Source of the DNA: Bradyrhizobium embrapense
GTDB lineage: Bacteria > Pseudomonadota > Alphaproteobacteria > Rhizobiales > Xanthobacteraceae
Assembly (NCBI RefSeq): GCF_001189235.2
Contig: NZ_LFIP02000005.1
Location: 372,001-436,000, forward strand
Reading direction: 5' to 3'
Length of the DNA: 64,000 nt
Under the pieces are notes generated by a model that did no database searches, had not been told where the DNA came from, and worked only from the letters and a program-made list of their open reading frames with translations. A program made the translations under genes and the position numbers. This document shows, one piece after another, positions 44,466 through 53,617 of this stretch (position 1 is the stretch's first letter; each line of letters begins with the position of its first letter).

Positions 44466-45467
44466 ATGGTTTCACAATCCCCCGACATCAAAATCCAGCC
44501 CGAGACGCCCGTTCGCGCGCCGTCTGCGGTTCCTGTCGACGATGCCGTGCTGGCCTTCGAGGTCGGCGCGCTGGACCTGCGCGGCCGGCTGACCCGGCTC
44601 GGCCCCGCGCTCGACGAGATCCTGCACAAGCACGATTATCCGCCGGCGGTCGGCAAGCTGCTCGGCGAGGCCATCGTGCTGACCACGCTGCTCGGCTCGT
44701 CGGTCAAGTTCGAGGGCCGCTTCATCCTGCAGACCCGGACCGAAGGCCCGGTCTCGCTCCTGATCGTCGATTTCCAGGCGCCCGATCGGCTGCGCGCCTA
44801 TGCGCGCTACGATGCCGCGCAACTCAAGCCCGGGCAAACTTCAGGCGAACTGCTCGGCAAGGGCCACCTTGCGATGACGATCGATCAGGGCTCCAATACC
44901 AGCCGCTACCAGGGACTGGTCGCGCTCGACGGCGGCGGCCTGGAAGAGGCGGCTCACGAATATTTCCTGCGCTCGGAGCAGATTCCGACCCGGGTCCGCC
45001 TTGCGGTCGGCGAGGAGATGCGCGGCGGCGAGGGCGGCAAGCTGCACTGGCGCGCCGGCGGCATCCTGCTGCAATTCCTGCCCAAGGCGCCCGAGCGCGC
45101 CAAGCAAGCCGATCTGCATCCCGGCGATGCCCCCGAAGGCACAGCCGCCCATAGCGTGCCGGATGACGATGCCTGGGTCGAGGGACAGTCGCTGATCTCC
45201 ACCGTCGAGGACGTCGAGCTGATCGATCCCGATCTCTCCGGCGAGCGGCTGTTGTACCGCCTGTTCCACGAGCGCGGCGTGCGCGTCTTCAATCCGCAGC
45301 CGCTGCGCGCGCAGTGCTCCTGCTCGCGCGATGCGGTGTCGTCGATGCTGAAGAGCTTTGCGCCGAACGATCGCGCCGAGATGGTCAAGGACGGCAAGGT
45401 CGTCGTCACCTGCGAGTTCTGCTCGTCGGTGTACGAATTCACGCCGGAAGAGGCGGGCGTCGAGTAG
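44466..45467 (+). CDS. hslO: Hsp33 redox-regulated chaperone
   Basis: 333 residues. A binding domain (VLAFEVGALDLRGRLTRLGPALDEIL...) is followed by the redox switch at the C-terminus with zinc ligands CSCSRD (~278) and CEFC (~311). Holdase activated by oxidative unfolding. Longer N-terminal tail (VSQSPDIKIQPETPVRA) than E. coli Hsp33. The gene is convergent with apaG. Confidence 0.92.
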   Translation: MVSQSPDIKIQPETPVRAPSAVPVDDAVLAFEVGALDLRGRLTRLGPALDEILHKHDYPPAVGKLLGEAIVLTTLLGSSVKFEGRFILQTRTEGPVSLLIVDFQAPDRLRAYARYDAAQLKPGQTSGELLGKGHLAMTIDQGSNTSRYQGLVALDGGGLEEAAHEYFLRSEQIPTRVRLAVGEEMRGGEGGKLHWRAGGILLQFLPKAPERAKQADLHPGDAPEGTAAHSVPDDDAWVEGQSLISTVEDVELIDPDLSGERLLYRLFHERGVRVFNPQPLRAQCSCSRDAVSSMLKSFAPNDRAEMVKDGKVVVTCEFCSSVYEFTPEEAGVE

Positions 45468-45480
45468 ACGCGTCGATCGT

Positions 45481-45526
45481 AGCCCGGATGGAGCCGTCAG
45501 TTCAGCACCCGCTTCCCATCCGGGCT
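45481..45526. terminator. Inverted repeat between convergent hslO and apaG
   Basis: An 11-bp perfect inverted repeat AGCCCGGATGG / CCATCCGGGCT with a 24-base loop. It includes the apaG stop codon (45497-45499) and lies just past the hslO stop. No T-run, so its role as a terminator is uncertain. Confidence 0.45.
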
Positions 45527-45895
45527 CGGGCTGTCCAGCGAGAATGTCGGCACGTCGATGCTGAAGCGCTCACCGGCTTCGGTGACCATCTGGTAGCTGC
45601 CGGTCATGAAGCCGGAGGCGGTCGGCAGCGGCACGCCTGAGGTGTATTCGAAGCGCTCGCCGGGCGCGAGCACCGGCTGCTCGCCCACCACGCCCTCGCC
45701 GCGCACCTCCTGGCGGCGGCCGGTGGCGTCGGTGATGATCCAGTGCCGCGTCCGCAGCTGCACCGTTTCCGGGCCCGAATTGACGATCACGATCTTGTAC
45801 GACCAGAAATACTCGCGCCGGTCGATCGACGAGCGCTCCGGCATGAAGTTCGGCTCGACGGTGACTTCGATCTGGCGGGTAACGGCGCGGTACAT
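45497..45895 (-). CDS. apaG: ApaG/Co2+-Mg2+ efflux-associated protein
   Basis: About 132 residues from the ATG at 45895 (MYRAVTRQIEVTVEPNF), the usual ApaG start. Immunoglobulin-like fold with YFWSYKIVIVNSGPETVQLRTRHW, GEQPVLAPGERFEYTSG and GFMTGSYQM landmarks. A longer frame reaches 46036, but its extra 47 residues have no ApaG similarity. Genetically linked to metal tolerance and Ap4A metabolism; biochemical role unclear. Terminal gene, convergent with hslO. Confidence 0.87.
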   Translation of the reverse strand: MYRAVTRQIEVTVEPNFMPERSSIDRREYFWSYKIVIVNSGPETVQLRTRHWIITDATGRRQEVRGEGVVGEQPVLAPGERFEYTSGVPLPTASGFMTGSYQMVTEAGERFSIDVPTFSLDSPSPDGKRVLN

Positions 45896-46169
45896 ACGGC
45901 TCAATCCGGTGGTCGTGGTGCGTGATCCGCTTGCAAGGGGATCACGCTCAAACAATGCGCCATCATAGCCAATTGGCCAGCCGGAACCAATCGCCAGCCG
46001 GGCCGTGACCAGCCGGACCCGCGACGGTCCGTTCATCGTGGTTTCAACATAGTTCCGCTCTAAAGCGCGGCCGCATGTCGCCGCAGTCTGCGCTTTGTCG
46101 GCAAGTGGTGGACCGATATGATCCTTTCAGCACGGCCTGCGGGGGCGTCCGCGGCCGACATGGTGCTTG

Positions 46170-47435
46170 ATGAGCTCGATTGCCGATCCCATAGCCGGTT
46201 CGCCGGTGCCTGATTCCAACACCGAGGCAAGGGCTGATGCCGAGGTGAAGGCGAAAGCTGCGGCGCCCGCGATCACGCTGCCGGCAGCCGGCGAGCGCGA
46301 GCTCCGGCTCGATCTGTTCCGCGGGCTCGCGCTGTGGCTGATCTTCATCGATCATTTGCCGACCAATCTTCTGACCTGGCTGACGATCCGCAACTACGGC
46401 TTCTCCGACGCCACCGAGATATTCATCTTCATCTCCGGCTACACCGCGGCCTTCGTCTATGGCCGGGCGATGCTGGAGGGCGGCTTCGTGATCGCCACCG
46501 CGCGCATCCTGCGCCGGGTCTGGCAGATCTATGTCGCGCATGTCTTCCTGTTCACGATCTTCCTCGCCGAGATCTCCTATGTCGCGACCTCGTTCGAGAA
46601 CCCGCTCTACACTGAAGAGATGGGGATCATGGACTTCCTCAAGCAGCCCGACGTCACCATCGTGCAGGCGCTGCTGCTGCGCTTCCGTCCCGTCAACATG
46701 GACGTGCTGCCGCTCTACATTGTGCTGATGCTGTTCCTGCCGCTGATCCTGTGGCTGATGAAGTGGAAGCCCGACGTCACGCTCGGCCTGTCGGTGTTGC
46801 TCTACGCGCTGACCTGGCAGTTCGATCTTTACCTATCGGCCTATCCGAACGGATTCTGGGCATTTAACCCGTTCGCCTGGCAATTGCTGTTCGTGTTCGG
46901 CGCCTGGTGCGCGCTCGGTGGCGCGCGGCGGATGTCGCGCATCCTGTCGTCGAACATCACGATGTGGATCTGCATCGCCTATCTGGTCGCGTCGTTCTTC
47001 GTGACCCTGACCTGGTACGTGCCGCAGCTCGGCCACATCATGCCGAAGCTGATCGAGCAGTGGATGTATCCGATCAACAAGACCGACCTGGACGTGTTGC
47101 GGTTCGCGCATTTCCTGGCGCTTGCCGCGCTCACCGTGCGCTTCCTGCCTCGGGATTGGCCGGGCTTGAAATCGCGCTGGCTGCGACCATTGATCCTGTG
47201 TGGCCAGCACTCACTTGAGATATTCTGCCTCGGGGTATTCCTCGCCTTTGCCGGTCATTTCGTGCTTGCCGAGGTCTCGGGTGGTGCCGCACTGCACGCC
47301 TTGATCAGCGTGTGCGGCATCCTGATCATGTGCGGCATGGCGTGGATTATTTCGTGGTACAAGCACTCCGCTGACAAAGGCGCCTCGAAAAAAGGCGCCG
47401 CCGGCAACGCCGATCTGGCGGGAGGGGGAGCATGA
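46170..47435 (+). CDS. opgC: OpgC-family membrane acyltransferase (osmoregulated glucan substitution)
   Basis: 421 residues from the ATG at 46170 (TTG at 46167 is possible). A ~40-residue cytoplasmic tail is followed by about ten membrane helices and the OpgC signatures RLDLFRGLALWLIFIDHLP, FSDATEIFIFISGYTAAFVYG, RPVNMDVLPLYIVLMLFLPL, LCGQHSLEIFCLGVFLAF. OpgC adds succinyl groups to periplasmic glucans in Rhodobacter and relatives. It heads a three-gene operon with two periplasmic SGNH proteins, an arrangement like other membrane-plus-periplasm acyl-transfer systems. Confidence 0.87.
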   Translation: MSSIADPIAGSPVPDSNTEARADAEVKAKAAAPAITLPAAGERELRLDLFRGLALWLIFIDHLPTNLLTWLTIRNYGFSDATEIFIFISGYTAAFVYGRAMLEGGFVIATARILRRVWQIYVAHVFLFTIFLAEISYVATSFENPLYTEEMGIMDFLKQPDVTIVQALLLRFRPVNMDVLPLYIVLMLFLPLILWLMKWKPDVTLGLSVLLYALTWQFDLYLSAYPNGFWAFNPFAWQLLFVFGAWCALGGARRMSRILSSNITMWICIAYLVASFFVTLTWYVPQLGHIMPKLIEQWMYPINKTDLDVLRFAHFLALAALTVRFLPRDWPGLKSRWLRPLILCGQHSLEIFCLGVFLAFAGHFVLAEVSGGAALHALISVCGILIMCGMAWIISWYKHSADKGASKKGAAGNADLAGGGA

Positions 47436-48205
47436 AGTCCGCATGGACGATGCTGGGCCTGACGCTGCTGGCCGCCTGTTTGGCGGCAGCGCCCGCGCGC
47501 GCCGGCGACCCCCCCGAGCAGCCTGTACCGGCTCCGCCCTGCGATGTGCCGGCCTATCTGCTTTCGAGCGAGAGCGCGCTGCCGAAGGTCACCGACGCGG
47601 TGAAGGCCAGCCAGCCGCTCAACGTGCTGGTGGTCGGCAGCCGCTCCTCGACCATCCCGGGCAACGAGGCGAGCGCCTATCCGGCCACGATGCAGGCAGC
47701 CCTGAAGGAGGCGTTTCCGGCGGCCAAGATCGATTTATCCGTAGAATTACAGGGAAAGAGCACCGCGGAGGAGACTGCGGGAACCCTCGTTAAGCTTGTT
47801 GAAGCCAAAAAGCCTACTTTGGTTATCTGGCAGACCGGAACGGTCGATGCTATGCGAGCAGTCGATCCTGACGATTTCCGCACCGCCATCAACGATGGCG
47901 TTGTTGCGTTGCGGGGCGCCGGGGCCGACGTGGTGCTGGTCAACCTGCAATACAGCCCGCGTACGGAAACCATGATCTCTGCGCCGCCATATCTCGACAA
48001 TATCAAGGTGGTGGCGCAGCAGCACGACGTTCCGCTGTTCGACCGCTTCGCGATCATGAAGCAGTGGAGCGACGCCGGATATTTTGACCTGTTCAGCACC
48101 TCGCATGGTGTCGACCTGGCCAAGAAGGTTCATGCCTGTCTCGGCCGCGCGCTGGCGAAATTCGTGATCGATGCGGCCCATCTGGGCCCGGTGCAGCAGA
48201 ATTAG
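47432..48205 (+). CDS. Periplasmic SGNH-fold protein with degenerate active-site blocks
   Basis: 257 residues, signal peptide (MKSAWTMLGLTLLAACLAAAPARA) and start overlapping opgC by four bases. The SGNH fold is readable (NVLVVGSRSST, ELQGKSTAEET, VIWQTGTVDAM, FSTSHGVDL), but block III Asn is replaced by Val (Val138, against Asn204 in the neighbour) and block V D-x-x-H becomes S-T-S-H (Ser222, His225). The Gly-Ser nucleophile turn also reads GSRS. It may be a non-catalytic partner, binding protein or changed-mechanism enzyme for the next gene product. Confidence 0.75.
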   Translation: MKSAWTMLGLTLLAACLAAAPARAGDPPEQPVPAPPCDVPAYLLSSESALPKVTDAVKASQPLNVLVVGSRSSTIPGNEASAYPATMQAALKEAFPAAKIDLSVELQGKSTAEETAGTLVKLVEAKKPTLVIWQTGTVDAMRAVDPDDFRTAINDGVVALRGAGADVVLVNLQYSPRTETMISAPPYLDNIKVVAQQHDVPLFDRFAIMKQWSDAGYFDLFSTSHGVDLAKKVHACLGRALAKFVIDAAHLGPVQQN

Positions 48206-48219
48206 AGGAAGCCGAGTTG

Positions 48220-49233
48220 ATGCGTTTTGCCTTCCCTTTTTGCTCTTCCGTACGGCGGAGCCTGTGCGCCGTCGCGGCGCTGGCGCTGCTCGCGCCGCTC
48301 TCGGTCGTGCCGTCGCGCGCGCAGACCGGCCAGGCCGACCAGCATGCGGCGCTGTCGTCGGATGCCAAGCCCTCGGCCGCGAGATCTGATGCAAGCAAGG
48401 GAGCCACGGTCGAAGCCGATGCGGCCAGTCCGCAGCCGCAACCGGGCGTCGCCGCGAAGGCGCTCGACAAGGTGAAGCAGGTGGCGAAATCCGCCAGCGA
48501 CATCTTCCACCGCGTGCCCTGTCATCAGCCGACCGGCGTGCCGAACTCGACCGGCTCGCTGCCGCATGTCGCAGCCAAGCTCGCCGCCGGCAAGCCGGTC
48601 GTCATCATCGCGTTCGGCTCGTCCTCGACCCAGGGCTATGGATCGTCAGCACCGGAATTCACCTATCCGAGCCGGCTCGCCGCGCAGCTGCGCCGGCAGT
48701 ATCCCTCCGCCGACATCACCGTGCTCAATCGCGGCAAGGGCGGCGAGGATGCCCCCGAGATGATGAAGCGGCTGCAGACCGAAGTGATCGACATGCATCC
48801 CGACATGGTGATCTGGCAGGTCGGCACCAACGCGGTGCTGCGCAACCTCGATCCGTCGGAGACCGCCAAGCAGGTCGAGGACGGCGTCGCGCGCATCCAG
48901 GCCGACGGCTCCGATATCGTGCTGGTCGATCCGCAATATTCGCCGCGCGTCACCGAGCGCCCCGAGAGCGCGCGCGGCATGGTGAAGCTGCTCGGCCGCA
49001 TCGCTGCGCTGCGCCATGTCGGCATCTTCCCGCGCTTCGAGGTGATGCGCGACTGGCACGAGAAACAGGCGATCCCGATCGACGATTTCGTCATCGCCGA
49101 CGGCCTGCACATGAACGACTGGGGCTACGCCTGCTTCGCCCAGCTGCTCGGCGACGACATCATCCGCTCGGTCGGCGCGATCAAGATCGGCGTCAACGTC
49201 CCCGCCGACGTGCGGACCTACCGGCCGATGTGA
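48220..49233 (+). CDS. Periplasmic SGNH-hydrolase-type protein with canonical catalytic blocks
   Basis: About 337 residues. Signal peptide (ALLAPLSVVPSRA), low-complexity Ala/Pro/Gln-rich stretch ~38-95 and a helix (KALDKVKQVAKSASDIF), then SGNH blocks I FGSSSTQG (Ser135), II NRGKGGED (Gly174), III VGTNAVLR (Asn204) and V DGLHMND (Asp294, His297). All five key residues are present. Its ATG is 15 bp after the upstream SGNH gene stop, with GAGGA in the gap. It could transfer or remove O-acyl groups on glucan supplied by OpgC. Confidence 0.82.
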   Translation: MRFAFPFCSSVRRSLCAVAALALLAPLSVVPSRAQTGQADQHAALSSDAKPSAARSDASKGATVEADAASPQPQPGVAAKALDKVKQVAKSASDIFHRVPCHQPTGVPNSTGSLPHVAAKLAAGKPVVIIAFGSSSTQGYGSSAPEFTYPSRLAAQLRRQYPSADITVLNRGKGGEDAPEMMKRLQTEVIDMHPDMVIWQVGTNAVLRNLDPSETAKQVEDGVARIQADGSDIVLVDPQYSPRVTERPESARGMVKLLGRIAALRHVGIFPRFEVMRDWHEKQAIPIDDFVIADGLHMNDWGYACFAQLLGDDIIRSVGAIKIGVNVPADVRTYRPM

Positions 49234-49341
49234 TCGGTTTGCCGGCCGGCTCGACAGTCCCGCCACACGCACCAGCAATCTTGACCTCGCCGCGGTAATC
49301 CGCTCCCTTGGCGCCTCGACCAAGCCTCAAGGGAAACGCTC

Positions 49342-50844
49342 ATGTCTTTCGTGCTGGCCATCGATCAGGGCACCACATCGTCGCGCGCCATGGTGTTTCG
49401 CAGCGATATTTCCATCGCCGCGGTCGCGCAGCAGGAGTTTCCGCAGCATTTCCCGGCCTCCGGCTGGGTCGAGCACGAGCCGGAGGACATCTGGACCTCG
49501 ACCGTGATGGTGTGCCGCGAGGCGCTGGAAAAGGCCGGCCTCAAAGCCAGGGACATCGCCGCGATCGGCATCACCAACCAGCGCGAGACCACCGTGGTGT
49601 GGGACCGCGCCACCGGCCAGGCCGTGCACCGCGCCATCGTCTGGCAGGACCGCCGCACCGCCGACATCTGCGCCAAATTGAAGAGCGAAGGCCATGAGCC
49701 GGCGATCTCGGCCAAAACAGGATTGATCATCGACCCCTATTTCTCGGGCACGAAAGTCGCCTGGATCCTCGATCATGTGCCCGGCGCGCGCGAACGCGCC
49801 GAGCGCGGCGAGCTGTTGTTCGGCACCGTCGACTGTTACCTGCTGTGGCGGCTCACCGGCGGGCGGGTGCACGCGACCGACGCCACCAACGCCTCGCGCA
49901 CGCTGCTGTTCAACATCCACACCGGTGCGTGGGACGACGACCTCATCAAGCTCCTGCGCGTGCCGCGCTCGATGCTCCCCGAGGTGAAGGATTCCTCCGC
50001 CCGGTTCGGCGAGAGCACGGCGGATCTGTTCGGCGGCCCGATCGCGATATCAGGCATCGCCGGCGACCAGCAGGCCGCGACCATCGGTCAGGCCTGCTTC
50101 GAGCCCGGCATGATGAAGTCGACCTACGGCACCGGCTGCTTCGCGCTGCTCAACACCGGCACCACGCCGGTCGCCTCGAAGAACAAGCTGCTCACCACGA
50201 TCGCCTATCAGCTCAATGGCCAGCGTACCTACGCGCTCGAGGGCTCGATCTTCGTCGCCGGCAGCGCGGTGCAGTGGCTGCGCGACGGGCTCGGCATCAT
50301 CAAGCACGCCGCCGAGACCGGACCGCTTGCCGACAAATCCGACTCGATGCAGAGCGTCTATCTGGTGCCGGCCTTCGTCGGCATGGGCGCGCCGTACTGG
50401 AATCCGCGCGTGCGCGGCGCACTGTTCGGCCTCACCCGCAACACCGGCCCGGCCGAGCTCGCGCATGCGACGCTGGAGAGCGTCTGCTACCAGACCTTCG
50501 ACCTGTGGGCTGCGATGCGCACCGACTGGCCGGAGGCCAATGCCGCCAACACCGTGCTGCGCGTCGACGGCGGCATGACCGCTTCCGACTGGACCATGCA
50601 GCGGCTCGCCGATCTGCTCAACGCGCCGGTCGATCGCCCGATGATTCAGGAGACCACGGCGCTCGGGGCCGCCTATCTCGCCGGCCTCGACGCGGGCGTC
50701 TATCCGGAGCCCGCGAAATTCGCCGACAATTGGCGGCTCGAGCACCGCTTCAGGCCGGCGATGAGCGAGGCGACGCGTGATCGCAAGCTCGCCGGCTGGG
50801 CCCGCGCGGTGAAAGGCGTGCTGGCGAGCGACGAGGGGGAGTAG
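49342..50844 (+). CDS. glpK: Glycerol kinase
   Basis: 500 residues, FGGY family. N-terminal ATP-grasp-like AIDQGTTSSRAMVF, glycerol site GWVEHEPEDIW and NQRETTVVWDR, TSGxK-like GTKVAWILDH, DATNASRTLLFNI, ATP site GDQQAATIGQACF and STYGTGCF, C-terminal TALGAAYLAG. It makes glycerol-3-phosphate. No glpF, glpD or regulator is adjacent. Confidence 0.94.
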   Translation: MSFVLAIDQGTTSSRAMVFRSDISIAAVAQQEFPQHFPASGWVEHEPEDIWTSTVMVCREALEKAGLKARDIAAIGITNQRETTVVWDRATGQAVHRAIVWQDRRTADICAKLKSEGHEPAISAKTGLIIDPYFSGTKVAWILDHVPGARERAERGELLFGTVDCYLLWRLTGGRVHATDATNASRTLLFNIHTGAWDDDLIKLLRVPRSMLPEVKDSSARFGESTADLFGGPIAISGIAGDQQAATIGQACFEPGMMKSTYGTGCFALLNTGTTPVASKNKLLTTIAYQLNGQRTYALEGSIFVAGSAVQWLRDGLGIIKHAAETGPLADKSDSMQSVYLVPAFVGMGAPYWNPRVRGALFGLTRNTGPAELAHATLESVCYQTFDLWAAMRTDWPEANAANTVLRVDGGMTASDWTMQRLADLLNAPVDRPMIQETTALGAAYLAGLDAGVYPEPAKFADNWRLEHRFRPAMSEATRDRKLAGWARAVKGVLASDEGE

Positions 50845-50904
50845 CGCCGGAGAAAAATTCCGGCTCAAGTCGCCTACCAAAAACAACAACCATCGGAGAA
50901 CAAC

Positions 50905-53349
50905 ATGAACACGGATCTCAACCGCGTCGCGAAACTATTCACCGCCGCGCTCTGTACGGCAATGCTGGCCGCTCCCGCCGCGGCGCGCGAGAAGGCGAGC
51001 CCGCTGGTGGCGGCCCGCGAGATCAAGACCGACGTCGCCGGGCTGAACGCGCCGGGCCAGATCCTGGTCGACGTCTGGGGCATCCCGCACATCTATGCCG
51101 GCAACGAGCACGACCTGTTCTTCCTGCAAGGCTTCAACGCCGCGCGCGACCGGCTCTGGCAGATCGATCTCTGGCGCAAGCGCGGGCTCGGCCTGTTGGC
51201 GAAGGATTTCGGTCCCGCCTATGCCGAGCAGGACAAGGCGCTGCGCCTGTTTCTCTACCGCGGCGACATGAACGCGGAATGGGCAGCCTACGGTCCGAAG
51301 GCGAAGACCTATGCCGAGGCGTTCGTCGCCGGCGTCAATGCCTATGTCGCCGACGTCAAGGCCGGCAAGCGGCCGCTGCCGATCGAGTTCAGGATCGCCG
51401 GCAACATGCCGGAGCTGTGGTCGGCGGAGGATGTGGTGCGCGTCCGCAGCCATGGTCTCACCCGCAACGTCGCCTCCGAGGTGAAGCGTTCGCTGGTCGC
51501 CTGTGCTGCCGGCCTCGATGCCGATCGCTTCCGCGTCAAGCTGGAGCCCACCTGGACCACCAAGATTCCCGACGGGCTCGACCCGTGCAGCGTGCCGAAG
51601 GGCGTGCTCGCGGCCTATGACCTTGCCACGCGGCCGGTCAAGTTCGCCGCTCAGAAGGACCAGAAGGCCGCGCTGGCGCATGATCCCGATACATACCTTG
51701 CCGAAGCCGATCAGCAGCGCGACACCATCGGCTCCAACAACTGGGTGATCGCGGCCTCGCGCACCGCGACCGGACGTCCGATCCTCGCCAACGATCCGCA
51801 TCGCGAGCACTCGGTGCCGTCGCTGCGCTACATTGTCGGCCTCAACGCGCCAGGCATCTCGGTGATCGGCGCCGGCGAGCCGGCGCTGCCCGGCATCTCG
51901 ATCGGCCACAACGACACCATCGCGTTCGGCCTCACCATCTTCAACGTCGACCAGGAAGACCTCTACGTCTACGAGCTCAACCCGGACAACCCGAACCAGT
52001 ACCGTTATGGCAGCGGCTGGGAGGACATGCGCATCGTGCACGAGAAGGAGCCGGTGAAGGGCGAGGCCGACCGCGACCTCGAGCTGAAGTTCACCCGCCA
52101 TGGCCCGGTGATCTATGTCGACGCCGACAAGAAGCATGCGTTCGCGGTGCGCTCGATCTGGTTCGAGCCGGGCACCTCGGCCTATTTCGGCTCGTCAGAC
52201 TACATGACCGCGAAGTCGTGGACCGGCTTCCTCGGCGCGATGCGGCGCTGGGGCGCGCCGTCGGAGAACCAAGTCTATGCCGACACCTCAGGCAATATCG
52301 GCTGGGTCGCCGCCGGCAAGACGCCGCGCCGCGTGAGCTTCGATGGCCTGATGCCGGTGCCCGGCGACGGCCGCTACGAGTGGCAGGGCTTTCTGTCGCT
52401 CGACGAATTGCCGAAGCAATACCAGCCGAAGCAGGGCTTCATCGCCACCGCCAACCAGATGAACCTGCCGGCGGATTATCCGGTCAATGAGCGGCGGGTC
52501 GGCTTCGAATGGTCCGACAGCGCGCGCTGGCAGCGCATCACCGAGGTGCTGCAGGCCAACAGCAAGGTGACGCTGGCGGACGCGATGGCGCTGCAGAACG
52601 ACGACACCGGCATGCTGGCGCGGCGCCTGATCGCGCTGCTGAAGCCGCTCACGTCCGACGATGCCAACGTCAAGAAAGGTCTCGATCTCTTGAAGGCGTG
52701 GGACGCGCGCGACGCGGAAGACAGCGCGGCAGCCGCCGTCTACGAGGTCTGGATCGCCAACCATCTCGGCCCGGTGCTGCTCAAGACCACGGCGCCGAAG
52801 GCGTCCGAGCTAATCGCGCCGGAAGCCTCCAGCATTTCCGCGATCGTCGGCTATCTCGAAAAGCCGGACGCGGCGCTCGGCGGCGATCCCGCCGGCGGAC
52901 GTGACCGCGTGCTGCGCGACAGCCTCGGCGAGGCGGTCGCCGACGTCGCCGGCAAGCTCGGGCCCGATGCATCGATGTGGCGCTGGGGCCGCCTGCATGT
53001 CGCCAGGTTCGATCACGCGCTGATGCCGCTCGCCGACAAGGCGACCGCGACGCAGATGCAGGTCGGCCCGCTCGCGTTCGGCGGCGCCGCCAACGTGCCG
53101 CGCGCCGCCACCTATCGCCGCTCCGATTATCACCTGCTCGCCGGTGCCTCGTTCCGCATGGTGCTCGATGTCGGCAATTGGGATGCGAGCCGCACCATCA
53201 ACACACCAGGCCAATCCGGCGATCCCTTCAGCGGCCACTACCGCGACCTCGCACCGCTCTGGGCCACCGGCCAATATGTCCCGCTGCTCTACAGCCGCCC
53301 GGCGGTGGAAGCCGCAACCGCCGAGGCGATCACGCTGACGCCGAGGTGA
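50905..53349 (+). CDS. Penicillin-acylase-family Ntn hydrolase
   Basis: 814 residues, secreted: signal peptide (NRVAKLFTAALCTAMLAAPAAA). Expected layout of alpha chain, linker and beta chain, with self-cleavage before the nucleophile Ser277 in GSNNWVIAASRTATG. The beta-chain His (ANDPHREHSVPSL) and oxyanion Asn (PGxSIGHNDTIAFG) are present. C-terminal AATYRRSDYHLLAGASFRMVLDVG is family-typical. Members hydrolyse beta-lactam side chains or N-acyl homoserine lactones. The natural substrate cannot be fixed here. GGAGAACAAC precedes the ATG. Confidence 0.9.
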   Translation: MNTDLNRVAKLFTAALCTAMLAAPAAAREKASPLVAAREIKTDVAGLNAPGQILVDVWGIPHIYAGNEHDLFFLQGFNAARDRLWQIDLWRKRGLGLLAKDFGPAYAEQDKALRLFLYRGDMNAEWAAYGPKAKTYAEAFVAGVNAYVADVKAGKRPLPIEFRIAGNMPELWSAEDVVRVRSHGLTRNVASEVKRSLVACAAGLDADRFRVKLEPTWTTKIPDGLDPCSVPKGVLAAYDLATRPVKFAAQKDQKAALAHDPDTYLAEADQQRDTIGSNNWVIAASRTATGRPILANDPHREHSVPSLRYIVGLNAPGISVIGAGEPALPGISIGHNDTIAFGLTIFNVDQEDLYVYELNPDNPNQYRYGSGWEDMRIVHEKEPVKGEADRDLELKFTRHGPVIYVDADKKHAFAVRSIWFEPGTSAYFGSSDYMTAKSWTGFLGAMRRWGAPSENQVYADTSGNIGWVAAGKTPRRVSFDGLMPVPGDGRYEWQGFLSLDELPKQYQPKQGFIATANQMNLPADYPVNERRVGFEWSDSARWQRITEVLQANSKVTLADAMALQNDDTGMLARRLIALLKPLTSDDANVKKGLDLLKAWDARDAEDSAAAAVYEVWIANHLGPVLLKTTAPKASELIAPEASSISAIVGYLEKPDAALGGDPAGGRDRVLRDSLGEAVADVAGKLGPDASMWRWGRLHVARFDHALMPLADKATATQMQVGPLAFGGAANVPRAATYRRSDYHLLAGASFRMVLDVGNWDASRTINTPGQSGDPFSGHYRDLAPLWATGQYVPLLYSRPAVEAATAEAITLTPR

Positions 53350-53479
53350 GGGCGAGTACCTCACTGGCTGCGCCACAAACTCACCGTCGGCCCGCCGAAG
53401 GCCGGCCACAACCACCGATGCCAATTGCCCTTGCGTGCTGGGGCCCAGCGTCGTTCAACAATCCAACCCTGTGGTTATG

Positions 53480-53507
53480 GCTCCCGGCCTTCGCCCGGAC
53501 GACGGCG
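53480..53507. repeat. REP-like hairpin
   Basis: CTCCCGGCCTTCGCCCGGACGACGG, a copy of the unit at 9976/15654. It lies in the 268-bp gap between the acylase and GNAT genes, where I see nothing else but short low-complexity stretches. Confidence 0.5.
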
Positions 53508-53617
53508 AGTGTGATCCCCACCGAAAGATGGGTAACTTTGTTGCACGCCATTGCGTTGCATCTGCCGCGAGACATGCGGATATTTCCGACGAGCAATATG
53601 AAAACCGAGATTGCGTG

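Noticed and set aside
45896..46036. N-terminal extension of ApaG
   Set aside because: The added residues match no ApaG and the usual family start lies at 45895.
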